Source of the DNA: Prorocentrum cordatum
Taxonomy: Eukaryota; Sar; Dinophyceae; Prorocentrales; Prorocentraceae
Reading direction: 5' to 3'
Assembly (NCBI GenBank): GCA_963575745.1
Contig: CAUYUJ010021170.1
Span: forward strand, 1,098,801 to 1,162,800
Length of the DNA: 64,000 nucleotides
This document shows, in pieces, positions 34,331 through 46,100 of this stretch (its first letter is position 1; every line of letters starts with the position of its first letter). Both the position numbers and the translations under genes were made by a program. A model generated the notes under the pieces. That model ran no database searches. It was given only the letters and a program-made list of their open reading frames with translations, and had not been told where the DNA came from.

Positions 34331-34690
34331 GTCGGCCCAGGACTGCTGCAAGCGTGCTTGCGAGACGCCGCGATGTTCTCGCAACGCCCGGATGAGGTCC
34401 GCCTATGCTCTCCGAAGGCTCTCACTGCCAGGGGCCTCCAGAGGTCCCGGGGTATCCGCATCTCTCCACGGAGCTCCCCCGAGGCTCTTACTGCTAAAGC
34501 TCCCGGAGGCCCTGGGGGTCCTCTGGGAGGCCTCTGGGGGCTTCCAGAGATCCCAGGAAGCCTCGAGTGGGCCCCACAAGGCCCAAAAGCATTCCTCCTC
34601 CTCCTCATCCTCCTCCTCCGCCATCCCTGGTCCTTGCAAACCAGACCCAAGCGTGTCGGCAGGGCGGGCCAGGATTCGCCTGAGACTGCC
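34331..34690. other. No gene seen
   Basis: CTCCCGGAGG/CCAGAGG-rich sequence with a CCT run at 34590-34620. No supported frame. Confidence 0.4.
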
Positions 34691-34694
34691 TCAC

Positions 34695-35310
34695 CAAGTC
34701 TGATCCTGAAGCCATTGGAATGTGCAACAACTTCAGGATGCAGAGATGGTCGCTGTCAAACTGTGTCTCTTACCTCAGCGCCGCGCACCTTCGTCCTAAA
34801 AGTCCGCAGCAGTTTCAAGGATGGTTCTCGCCCTCGCGCCGAGCGAATTCGTCATAAATACTTGCAACGGATGCAGGACGGTTCCTTGTTCAAAATGTTG
34901 TTCTCGCCGTAGCGCCGCGCACGTGCGATCGAAATCCCAGGAATGGTCTTCTGATGCGATGCAAGGCGGTCAGGACGCAACATAGATGAGTCGCGGTGTT
35001 GAAATCCCAGAGACGGTGTTATGATGTGCTTCGGTACGATATAGGATTGTCAGGACGCAAAGAACACGTTTATTCGCGGCGTGTAAGTCCAAGGAACGGT
35101 GTTTTGGCAAGAGTGGGAATCTGAGACAGTTGAATTCCTATGGGGCACTCCCCGCAAATAAAATAAACTACTACAGGGAACCATGAAGGAGGAACTTGGA
35201 GGGAGGGTTTATTACAGCACCGTTGATACGTCTTGCGCTTAAACTGGTCTTCCCCATCGTCCTCGTCCCCCCCTCCTCCTCCTCCTCCTCCTCCTCCTCC
35301 TCCTCCGCCT
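34695..35310 (+). repeat. Composite dispersed repeat, copy B
   Basis: Three GCGCCGCGC-anchored subrepeats (34770-34920) are followed by the shorter GTGTTGAAATCCCAG-type repeats (34940-35110). The end block with GGAACTTGGAGGGAGG (35189-35204) then leads into (CCT)n (35273-35310). The order is the same as in copies A and C. Just after the tail, an AAGGCCGCC.GCCGCGGCGCCT block (from about 35325) is shared with copy C. Confidence 0.75.
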
Positions 35311-36185
35311 CCTCCTCTCCCGATGAAGGCCGCCAGCCGCGGCGCCTCCAGGCGCCTAACAGAGGCCTCCAGGTTTATCCTCCCCCTCCTCTCCTCCGGG
35401 GCTCCTGGGCCGCCTCGGTGCCCAGGGCGCCTGCCCGGAGCAAGGCCGTCACCGGCCCCCTGCCGCGCTTCACGTGGCCCGCGTTCCTCCTTCCCCCCTC
35501 GCTTCTGGCCGGGGCCCACCCTCGTTAGCAAACCGCAGTAACAGGCTGCGAGTTGGGGTTTCCCCAGGTGGCGGGTGTCCCCCCGTGACAACCCCGCCTC
35601 CCATCCAGGGACTGTGCAAAGGCGGCCCGCTCGCAGTCCTGGCAGTTTGGTCAGTGATCCTTCCCCCCCTTCCCTCGGCCCTCACGCTCACCGCGTTGGC
35701 CGCCGCGAGCAGCACGCGTACACCGGGGCCTCCCGAGGCATCCGTGCCCCCGCACAAGGCTTCGCGCCGTGTTCAACAGAAACAACGAACATAACCGGTG
35801 CCGCCGGCCCCATCTCTTGGCGGCGTGCCTCGAGCCAGACTGCTCCGCGGAGGGGTCGCAGCGCTGGAGTCGGGGGCGAGAAATCTTGTCGCAACTGGGA
35901 GGGGGGCGACTGGAGACAACGGCACTTCAAATTGATCCCCAGACTACTCCTGGGGTCCAAACGAACCAATGTTCGGAGCTGCGTCCAACCTGCGCGACGA
36001 AGGGGGGCCCCCCGAACGCCGATTACCGTTGTCTCAACTTTCCCTCGTCTGAGTGGCTGTTTTCGTGGAGACCAGGCACGAGGCCCCCCAGGGTATCCGC
36101 GCAGTTCCCCACGGGGGAGGTCTCCAGAGGCCTCCCCAGAGGCGCCCGCGCACCCACGAGAGTTGCCAAGAACGCCCAGGAGCCT
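35311..36185. other. GC-rich, no gene; left flank of the retrotransposon
   Basis: Open frames on both strands overlap and one runs through the LTR, so they are not coding evidence. The sequence to 36185 is the insertion site of the retrotransposon. Confidence 0.4.
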
Positions 36186-36190
36186 CGATC
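36186..36190. other. Target-site duplication CGATC (left)
   Basis: CGATC directly precedes the left LTR and is repeated directly after the right LTR at 55324-55328. Five base pairs is the usual duplication for copia elements. Confidence 0.9.
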
Positions 36191-36365
36191 TGTGTGAGGG
36201 TGAGGAGGACCAATGGACCGACCCCACCCCCGAGTGTCCGTCGGTAGACGATGAGGGACGATGGTTTTACCCAACGTACCTCCAAGTATCGAGTACCTGT
36301 CATCCGAGCCAAGAGGGGCGATGGATATGAGCAAGATAGGAGGAAAGTAGGGGGATTCACACACA
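36191..36365 (-). repeat. 3' LTR (175 bp)
   Basis: Starts TGTGTG and ends CACACA as an inverted terminal pair, consistent with the TG...CA rule. I compared it base by base with 55149-55323 and saw no difference. It is short for a copia LTR. Confidence 0.95.
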
Positions 36366-36390
36366 CCCCCCGTCCCGATCCCGCCCGATG
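36366..36390 (-). other. Polypurine tract for plus-strand priming
   Basis: Read on the minus strand, the bases next to the 3' LTR are GGGATCGGGACGGGGGG and then the LTR start. This is almost all purine, and the position is right for the second-strand primer. Confidence 0.7.
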
Positions 36391-37122
36391 CCAACGCACA
36401 AAAGCGAAAGGCACCGAAGCGGGGATCGGGATAGGAGAGTGAATCTCTACTGAACTCCTGTCTGCAATCCACTGCTTCGGCCCAGGAAGGAAAGGAAGGG
36501 ACAGCCAAAGCTCTGTCGTAAGGTTCGTACCCAACGGCGGCGCTAACCTGCAAAAAGTTTTACAGCGCCAGCCGCCGAGATAGAACCCAGGACAGTGCTG
36601 TGGGCTGGAGAGAAGTGGAATGGAGAGACTGAACTCTTATGACACCGACCCAAACGGTCGGTGCCCGAAGCAACACATGATAATCATGAATATGAAGTCT
36701 TCAATCCAATACCAAATCAAAGTAATCAAATCAGTCACGGTACGAGGGTGGTGAAAATCTTTTTATGCAAGTTCCATATCCAATCTGTACCAGATGCAAT
36801 ATGTACGTCTTGCCACAGTTCAAATCTAAAGGATATTTATGCAATTGTGCATTATGCGATTTTTTTTTTTTGAATCTATATGAGTAGTATTATCCCATCA
36901 TGAGGATAGCTGTCACCATAAACTTTCTCACAGTTGTTGAGTCCATGAAGAGGAAGAATCCTTGAAGTGATATACTGATCAAAAGGTAAGTGCGAGCGTC
37001 CTCGAATACTACATGTCATCGAAGAAAATGATATAATGCATCAATAGGCACATCAACAATACGACAAAGTTGGAAGCCAGTCAAAATCTTATGGGCGGCA
37101 TGGCAACCAGTTTCCTGGTGCG
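36391..37122 (-). other. 3' untranslated part of the element, AT-rich
   Basis: About 730 bp between the stop codon and the polypurine tract. From about 36650 to 37080 it is markedly AT-rich, with an 11-T run at about 36861-36871, unlike both the coding part and the host flanks. No frame is coding-like. A possible splice-acceptor-like TTTTTGCAG on the minus strand (36552-36560) is noted only in passing. Confidence 0.6.
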
Positions 37123-40100
37123 TCAGCGTGGAGGGTCCCAGCGCCATGATCTGCCCGTATATTTCCCCGATGTGTACTTCTTATTCCATGCAGTCGCGCC
37201 CCATCCATTATTGGCGAACGGATCCCACGCTTTGGTCCAGATGAACTCGCCCCAATGGTCGTACCACTGGCGGTCATACGGTGCAATTTGCCTGTCATAA
37301 TAGTGGGCACCGTATTCAGCACTGTACCCGTGGGTCACATTCGAAATGGCGGGGCGCTTTGCCAGAGGTGGTCCATCATCGGGACGCGCAGGCGCATATC
37401 TGGCAGCGGAGGCGGTATGGCCATGGCTGTCGAACGCGCCGGAAGAAGTACGATACTCGGATGTGTGTGGTGGTGGCTGGGGGGTTGGATCGGTCCCGCT
37501 CCCCCTAAAGTCACCCCCACTACTGCTTCCTGGAGCGTTGCCGCTGCGGTCTCCCGCTGCACTGGCGGTCTCCTGAAGCTGAGAGTAGTATTCTTCGCGC
37601 TCTCGCTTAACACCGGATCGGATCTCGTCCCGGGACCCAGTCAAAGACTGTGGGTGTGCACGAATTTCTGCGGCGGTGATGGCACCGCGGAGAGATTCGC
37701 CCGGGACGTGAACGGTAAGGTGGTTGCGCTGAAAACGCTCACGGAGTGTTTCGGCTCCAAGGTTCGGCGCTCCGACCTCTTTCCTCTTTTTGGAGGCCTG
37801 CCAGAGGCGATCGGCCTCAGTGGCAACCTCTAACGTCCATGCAACCCTACCAGCCTGAGTCCGAACTGTTGTCATCTGCGCACGAAACTCATCATCCTCC
37901 GCAAAGCGCTGTGCTAGAGACATGTATGGATGATACATGGGAGGATAATTTGGATTCTCAGGCGGGATGCCGTCCGCGTCGGCGTCTGCACGTAGCTTGT
38001 CGCACTCCTCCCGAGATGGAGAACTCCAAGCTAGCCACTTCTGATGCCGTTTGTCAGCTTTCTTCCCCATGTTTTGAAGCTCGTCTTTAGCGTCTGTCTG
38101 TGGCTTCTTCGAGCCACGCGTATCAATGGGGGCAGCTGTGATGCGCTTGGCGACGTCATCCGGCTGAGTGGCGGCAAACGCAACGAACTGTTCTCGCCAG
38201 GCCGCAACTTCGTCCGGCCATTTGGAGTTCTCGTACCTCATGCAAAAGGCACATTTCAGAGTGGCCCCAGGCGTGTCCAAATCAGCTGGCATCCGAGCGT
38301 TGCAAATTGCGCAAGACGGGATGCGAGTCTGTAGCTCTGGAGGTGCCAGTCCTGTGCTCTCGTCGAACTGAACGACCCCTGCGAGCAGGGTCGCGAAATT
38401 CTCCTGAGATGCGCTCCCACCTGGCGCAGAGACGATTTGGCGGGCCCGATCGAGGTGATCAGGTTCAAGTGGGGCAAAGATCTTCTCGTCGTCTTCGTCC
38501 AAGATCTTGTCAAGGTCGCTGCGGTTTCCCGCTGCACCCTGAGACTCGGCGGAGGCGGAAGCAGCGACAGCCTGGTACGCATCTTGGAGAACTTGAGTGG
38601 CGAGTGTGCGTTGTGATAACTGTGAACCAACGACAGAATCAATAACGGTTTTGGTAGCCTCCACATTGTCTTGCGATGCTAGGGTTTCCCCTTGCTTCGT
38701 AGCCAATGTGGAAATCTTTCCGTCGTGGGGCGCCTCATTCACGAACTCATCCTCCACATAGGTCTCTGTGCCCATGCGGAGTGCAGCAAGGCCAGGATGA
38801 TTCTGCACAACCTCGGCGTTCTCAATGTCGATGAGTGCAAATTTGTCGCCAGCCTGCTGGTAGAGGTTCAAGTATGCCATGGCGCACCATGAACGTCTGC
38901 CGTATGCCAGGGTTCTGTATCGGAAAGTACCAATGCACTGGAAAAGGTACTTTGTGAAAGCTCTGTGTCCACATTGGTCTGGGAAACGGTGACACCATGG
39001 TGCATCGCAGTTGAACTCGAAGGTCATTGTTGTATTTGTGATATCGTCCATGTTCAAGACAACGGTGTACTCCATGGTCTGCTTCACTTTGGTGTTAACG
39101 ACACCGTGATGCCCAGATCTACGAACAATGTGGACTTTCTTGACTGCTTTGAAATAGTCTGGTAGGTCGGACTGATCTGGTCCATATGTGAGAGTTATCT
39201 CCGCGTTATCCTCCATTGTATCGATCTCATTGCGGATATCATTCAGCTCTGGGGACCAGTCATCCTTCTTGAGGAAGTCATCATCAGCATGTTCTGGAAC
39301 ATGTGGCACAGTGTCACCATTGCTGCGATTTCCCGCTGCGCCGTCATCATAACTTTCCTCTGGAAAATCCGTTGGTACAGGGATTTCGGTCGGCGAGCTC
39401 TGGTCCTGTGTGGGGACCGGCATCTCTGTAGGTGAACTGTGATCGTCTGCCGCCAGAGGGTGATCCTCCGCTGCCGGCGGAGGATAGTCGGGCGAGTGTG
39501 GAGTGATAGTCGGCGACGGAGGGTCAACTGCCATTGGTGTCGGTTCTGGTACGACTGTCGGCGATGACTGGGCCGGAGGTACCTCGTCAGTGGGCACGTC
39601 CAAAGACTGAGGGCTCCTGATCAATTTAAGCAATTCACCTGGCTCAGCTCCACGAGCATCTATGTCGGCGACCTCCTCAACCTCTGGGGGCTGTTGACTG
39701 GGGGCGCTGCGGTGTCCCGCTGCACTAGAGGCGTCTGTATGCCTCTGGCGCAGTGGAGCACGAAGATCTCCCACAGCCCTGACGTCACTGGTCGGCGTCA
39801 TGATCGCATGACGGGGTGGAAAGTTAACTGGGGGACCGAAGCGAAGGTCATCTGGGAGTGAGTTGGCGTCAAAGTCTGGGCAAGGTACAACGCGGGCAAG
39901 CGTGTTGCCCGCCAGCATGCCCTTCGTGCCATCCCAAACGTTCATCCAGTGATCTCCGATTTTCACGGTCACGTATCCCATGAACTGGCCTACCTCGCGA
40001 ATGGGTCCGAATAGGGATCCCATTGGTTCGCCTTCATGAGGGCTAACGCGCTCGCCAACCCAGGAACCATCTGAGTGTTTCGATGGCGGGTGAGAGTAAA

Positions 40101-43100
40101 AGTAGCAAGCTTGTCTTGTTTGAACGTAGTCTCCAATCCGATAGGTCTCGTGGGGACCCATGGGCGGCCAGGCTGACGTGATGTGGCTAACGCGGCCCTC
40201 AGTGGCAGCCTGTAGAAACCATTGGTCGTAACGCTCGTGAATCTGACGATTACGCTCGCGCTCCTGGTCTGTTGTCAACTGCGAAGCTGCGGTTTCCCGC
40301 TGCATAACAGTTGGTATAGAGACGTCAGGGGCGGATGTGTCGCCAGACTCGTCACGATGTGCTCGGATCGGAGGTGCCACAGGGCGGATGTTAACCAACC
40401 CGACGGCCTTTCTAGCCGCTGTTAAGGCATTGATTGCATCAGCGAGTCTACTCTGTGTCCTCAGCAGCGCGGCCTCGGACTTAGCAAGGGCGGCTTCCCT
40501 CTCGGTGGCCTTCTGGGCAGCAGCCGCGGCCGCGTTGTGTGGGTCTAACGTGAGGCCCTCAACTCCCTCGGAGACTTCTTCCACGGCTGTATCTCTCGGC
40601 GCGGCGGTCTCCCGCTGCTCTGCTGCGATCTCTCGCTGCACGTGCGGGGGGGCCGAAGCGATGGGAGTGTGTGCCGGTGGAGGTCCTGGGGGGAGCGGCG
40701 GAACAGGCGGCGAAGCCTTGGCAATACCTTGTCCAGGTACAGCTCCCACTGGTGGCGGCGCATGCCGTGGTGGCGGTGGTGGAACCCTGTTGTCGCCCAC
40801 GACCTGGCCAGGATACACGTTGGGAGCGATCGGCGGCGGTAACTCTCCTCGAGGAGGTCTGCCGACGCCTTCTGGTGGCGGGGCCTTCCTCTGGGGTGTC
40901 TTGGGAGCACGTTGCCCAGGCTGGCCTGGCTGGAGTGGAGTCGGAGGCGGAGGCGGAGGCGGTGGAGGCTTCTTTGGCACATCGTTGCCTCGAGCCAGGG
41001 GTCTGGGCTTGTGCACAGTCGGAGCAGACGGCTTAGGTGGGGTTGGAGGTGCAGCTGCGGTTACCCGCTGCGCATCGCCCCACGGGTTATTGCCATGGCC
41101 ATACACTTGCCATGGCCACGAAACTGTGGAGCGCTCATACTTGGACCGTGGCTCAGAATCACGAGGAGGTCTGGCCAGGTCGTCGTCGTCTGGGCGCCCC
41201 CAGATTATTTTGCCGGTAGCGATGTTCCTGCAACGAATAAGACAATGTACTGGGATGTCGCGTTCTGCCATTATCGCGCCCTGTTTACCCTTCCACCAAG
41301 TGATGCCAGCCGTAGCGCATTTCTGATGGTCAATCTGAAATTCACACTGTTTCTTAGCGGAATGAAAGACGTACGGCGGTATGGTGGTGTAGGGGTTCTG
41401 GCCGCAAGAGTGAGAGAAAGGATGAGCGGAGGCAAAGACCTCGGCACGGGTTGCCCCATGCTTGTGGTCTCGCTTGTCGAATCCTTTGATTATGCCTGGG
41501 TTAGACCTTGGTGAGCCTTCGGTAATGCTCCGCACTGAAGACAGCTCGGTTGCGTGCCAGAGATATGGAGTGTCATGAACAGACAACTCCTCCCAACCCA
41601 TGTTGTGGGCTGTGGAATATGGGTGCACCTCGGACTGACCACCTGTGCTTCGTATGGCCAAGATGCGGCCGAACGGAAACGTAAGTGGATTGAGGTCAGA
41701 GCCGACGGGTGCAAACACTTCTGTGCGCGACTTTCCATCTGCATGGTATTGCAGCATACGAATGGCCATGTAACAATAGTAATCGGCCAAGTCGATGTAG
41801 TCACCATTGTCACGCTCAGTTTCCCAACATGCTAGGACGGCCTCGTTCGTGGGTGTCTTGCGGTATTCCCATTTCTCCTTCTTTCTGTGGTAGTATTCTT
41901 GCTGGCTGCGCTGCCAGCAATTCATCGCACACTCTCGAAAGGTGGATGTCTTGGAAAAATCGATGTTCAGACGCCGATCGTGATATGCGTTGGTCACTCC
42001 ACTTGTGTGACGGAGTATCGTCATGAGAAACTTGCTAAACTCCCAGCGTCCGAAGTCGCATCCATCAGGAAGAGGTGGGCCGTATGGGCAATCTCGCCAT
42101 GGGGGCAAGGCGATCCACTCATATGTTCCCTCGAACCAGCGGCTGCCGACGAGATCGTCGGCGTATTTGAGCACGTGAATGTCCTGTTCATTGGTCAGGC
42201 GCCGCGGGTCGTTCTCGGGGACATTGTCCGGGATTGTTCTGCGAAGCAGTGGATCGACATCAAAAATGACAATGGCATTTGGATGATCGGGATCAATCAA
42301 TGCTAACTCTCGTGGGGTCTTCCATTTGTCCATGTCATCTGTACGCTTCTTGACCCCGGAGAAGTAGCATGCCCGCTGTGGTGTCAAAACTTCGTACTTG
42401 GACGATGTCTCTTCGGCTACGGTTTCCCGTTGCAAGACCGTGTCATCGTCCTCGGACTCAGCGGTCGTCATCGGGTGGTTGTCCATCCACTGCTGGGCCT
42501 CCGGGTTGAGAGCCATTTCTTCCGCCAATCGGAGGTGCCGGGCATCGCCTTTACCGTTCTTCATAAGGTCAGGGTCGAGCAGGTAAAGGCCGGCGTAAAT
42601 GGCGGCACACAGTCGTGCGTGTCTCTCGCGCCAGGAGGTCTCGGATGTGCATTCCATGTAGCCAGTGATCCAAGAGTTACGGTCTGGTCCAAGCGATTTA
42701 TTACGAGTGTCCTGGAGAAGGCCTCGGTATAATTTGGACATCTGAGAAACATGATCGGCCATGACATAATCGTCCTGAGTCATCACTAATGCATATGTCG
42801 GGTCAGCCGTCGTGTCCTCTGTGACTGGCAAGAAGGTAATGTCACCTTCTTGGTTCAGAACGGCGCGCATCCCAAGGTCCTCACGCTGCTGAATAGATTC
42901 TGCGTTGGAAGCAAAGGCCGTGGTTGCGCGCGTGGATGTCTCGTCTTCGTTTTTCATACCAGATCGCTTAAGATGTGCTGTGATCATTTTGGCGATCTCG
43001 GGAGCGACGGTAGGCGGGGCGGCGGCTGTAGCAACGGTTTCCCGTTGCACAGCTGCGGTGTCCCGCTGCTTGGTCCAATTGCAGAGGTTATGAGCGGCAC

Positions 43101-46100
43101 GCATGCACATCAACTCATTGGTCTTCGCACGATCAACGTTTGATGCTGAAACGTGATCGTATAGACTCTGGATGTGTACTTGACGATGGTGCCACGCGAT
43201 CAGCAACATGTGGGACAAACTATGAGATTGTGGCTCATTAAGCGGCTTCACTGCGGGCTGTTTGAAAGCGTAGAACTGACTTGGCTTAGAGTTCATTACG
43301 CCGTAAAGGTTCTTGAGTGTTGCAAAGGTGACCCATTGCGCAGCGAAGCGAGCCCAATTCGCACCTGTCTTCTGGCAGTGCCATCCATCATCCTTGGTGC
43401 GATCCATAGCTTGTGTCCATGCCGAGTTGTTGATCACGGAAATACCACGTGTCTGCATAAGGATGCACATATCTTTCGAGATGGTGTCGAAGTGGTGAGG
43501 TAAGCCCCAATCTTTGGCCGTGCCAGGGCCAATGACGTGAGGATGTTTATACCAGTTCGCAACGTCGCAAAATCTATCAAGGCCGATAGTGATATGCGGC
43601 ATCATCTCGAGCAGGCATCCTTCTTGTGCTTCCCACTTGCGTTGGTACGCACGGTGGTCCCGTCTCTCCCAACCCAGGTCCACTCTTTGGGCATCGACGC
43701 TTTTCTGATTGTAGTCTGGGAACGTGATGTCATTGTTGTTCCACCAAAAAGTGGCAGTGGCACCACGCTCATACCACAATTGTTTGTAATGAGCATCAAG
43801 GTCGGCCCAAGTGTCCCATAGGGCTTCATCCATGTCGAAGTAGCGTTTTCTTTGAGCGGTGTCCATATTCTGGGCGCGCATCTCTCTGAGCGTGGCGATT
43901 CTTTCGAGGATATCACGATGGAGACTCCAGAGTGAAGAATCAATACCATCAATGGTGGTGCCTTTTTCAGCGTTGGTGATGATGATTCGTTTCCTCTCCG
44001 ATGCGCGCTGGTCCAGGCGCTGAAGCTCTGGGACAAGGCTCAGGTCTTTGTAGTCTTCATCGGACGAACCCTCGGGGCGCTGAGGAAGATCCGTGCCTGG
44101 CTGCACGACGTGATCATCCCAGAATCCTGGAATGTAGGAGTAGAACCAGTCCAGGATACAGTCCCGAGCCGCGGAGGCTAGAGTAGCGAGAGTGGCTCCT
44201 CCCATGTACTCTTGATGCACTGGGGTTGGGACGAGTAGCGTTGAGAAGGGTTGTCCAACTTGGCGAATACAATCATAACTGCACAGCATGTTGATGGCCT
44301 CTTCAGGCGTATGGTAATTCTTGCTGGCTTTTCCCATCATAGGTCCCGAGTCGGTGAAGATGTAGAAGAATGGGGTGGCAGTGCCTGTAGGTCCAAGGGC
44401 ATGGTTAATGGATAATCCAAGATCCTCTGTGGCGATCTGCATCCAGCCATTCTCATCCGCGAAGCATTTGAGCACGGAAGCGTTGGTCCACGTGTGATGC
44501 TTAGCGTGATCGAAGTCAATGAAATCGTTAGTACTGTCACCGCGGGATGTAGAGTCGGCACAAACCAACAAAGGGTCGGAAGCCAACAAAGGAAAAATCT
44601 GTTGGTTGTGTGATGGGCATCCGAAGATGTTTCGCCTTTGGTGTCCCGGGGCCCAACCACTAGTACGAACGGGACTCTCGTTCGCCTCAAGATCCTCACG
44701 CCAGGGGTCATCACCGCTGCGGTTTCCCGCTGCGTATCGATGGCTACCTGTGTCGGTGAGGCTAGCGATGGCAATGGGGCGAGACAAGTGGCCCCCAGAT
44801 CCGCACGGCGGGTCCAAACGACAACTGCCCCCTCCTATGTACTGGACATGGTGTTTAGGCGAAGCCGTTCTCATGTCACTGTTGAGGTCTCGAGCGGGGA
44901 TGTCGATGAACGAGTTGTAGCTGTTTTCCACGAACGAGCCAACCGAACCTGCGCAGTCGCTCTTGTGTGGAAGAGCTTTTCCGTGTGTCAATCCAGAAGA
45001 GGGCCGCTGGACACCAAAATTATGTCCGTGGTTGGGCGTGTCAAGGCTGTCTAGACCTAATGGGCGATGCTCCTTTTTGTACATGTTATATGTGTCGTCA
45101 AGAGAAGAGCTCACCCATCCACCAATGGCGGTGGATCCAACTGTAGGCCATGCACCTTGGAGTCCTTTCCACAAGGACGTGGCGGCGTGTGAGAGGCACT
45201 CAAGAGATGGCATCAACGGTGGCTCGCTGCGGTCTCCCGCTGCTATGCTGCGGTCTCCCGCTGCACGGCCGAGAGCCTCGGTGCGAAGCCAGTTGAAGTG
45301 TTGAACGATGCTCTCCAATTGGTCAGTCATATCCTGGTCGAGGCAAGCCTTGGCTACATACGAATGCAGAACAGCAAAGAATGAAACCCAAGGGAGTGTC
45401 GTCTCCTGCAACAAATTTTGCATCGAAATCTCAACATCCATCTCGACGGCGTTACGAAGGTCTTTGCGTGAGCATTCAAGGAAGCAAACGCCAGAGCCCT
45501 CTGGTGCCTGAGTAAAAGCTATCGGGAACTTATTAGGGCCTGCCCACGGTAGCTGAGTATCGAACGCAGCTCCAACAGTGGGTCGAATGATTGGTCCGTC
45601 TGGAGGAAGAGTGCAGGCTGGGCGCTGGATCATCGGAAAGGCACGATTGAAACGTAGTGTCCCTACCGTGATGTCAACCATGTCAACGTCCTGGTCATCG
45701 CCGCCCTCTAGCGGGGGTTGCCCTCCGCGTGGAGCGCTAGGGTTACCCCCTGAGCTCGATGCGGTGCCCCGCTGCATGCTGCTGGGGGGGGAACGAGACC
45801 GATCCTGCAACTGTGTGTTTGAGCCGCCTACCGCGCCGGGGCCAGGCGGGGCGGCCGGAGTTTCCTCCGCTTGGGAAGAAACGCTGCGGTTATGCATAAC
45901 ATCTCGTATAACAAGAGTGCGTAATGGTGAAGAAGAGGATGGATCAGGGGAAAACGATGTCGAAAAATGGTGACCTGTATCAACCTTACGCCTAGTTCGG
46001 GTCGGGCTCTTAGCCCGGGTCGGTCCCGGGTCTTTCTTGGCCCGGGTCGGACTCTTCTGAGGAGACTTGCGGCGTTGTCGCGGGGACTTGGTCCGTGCCG

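Noticed and set aside
36023-36553. 176-codon minus-strand ORF across the 3' LTR
   Set aside because: Crosses from the element's untranslated end through the LTR into host DNA, so it cannot be an element or host gene as it stands.
40337-41326. 329-codon plus-strand ORF opposite the polyprotein
   Set aside because: Shadow of the proline-rich and Ala-rich part of the retrotransposon polyprotein; Gly/Ala bias only.
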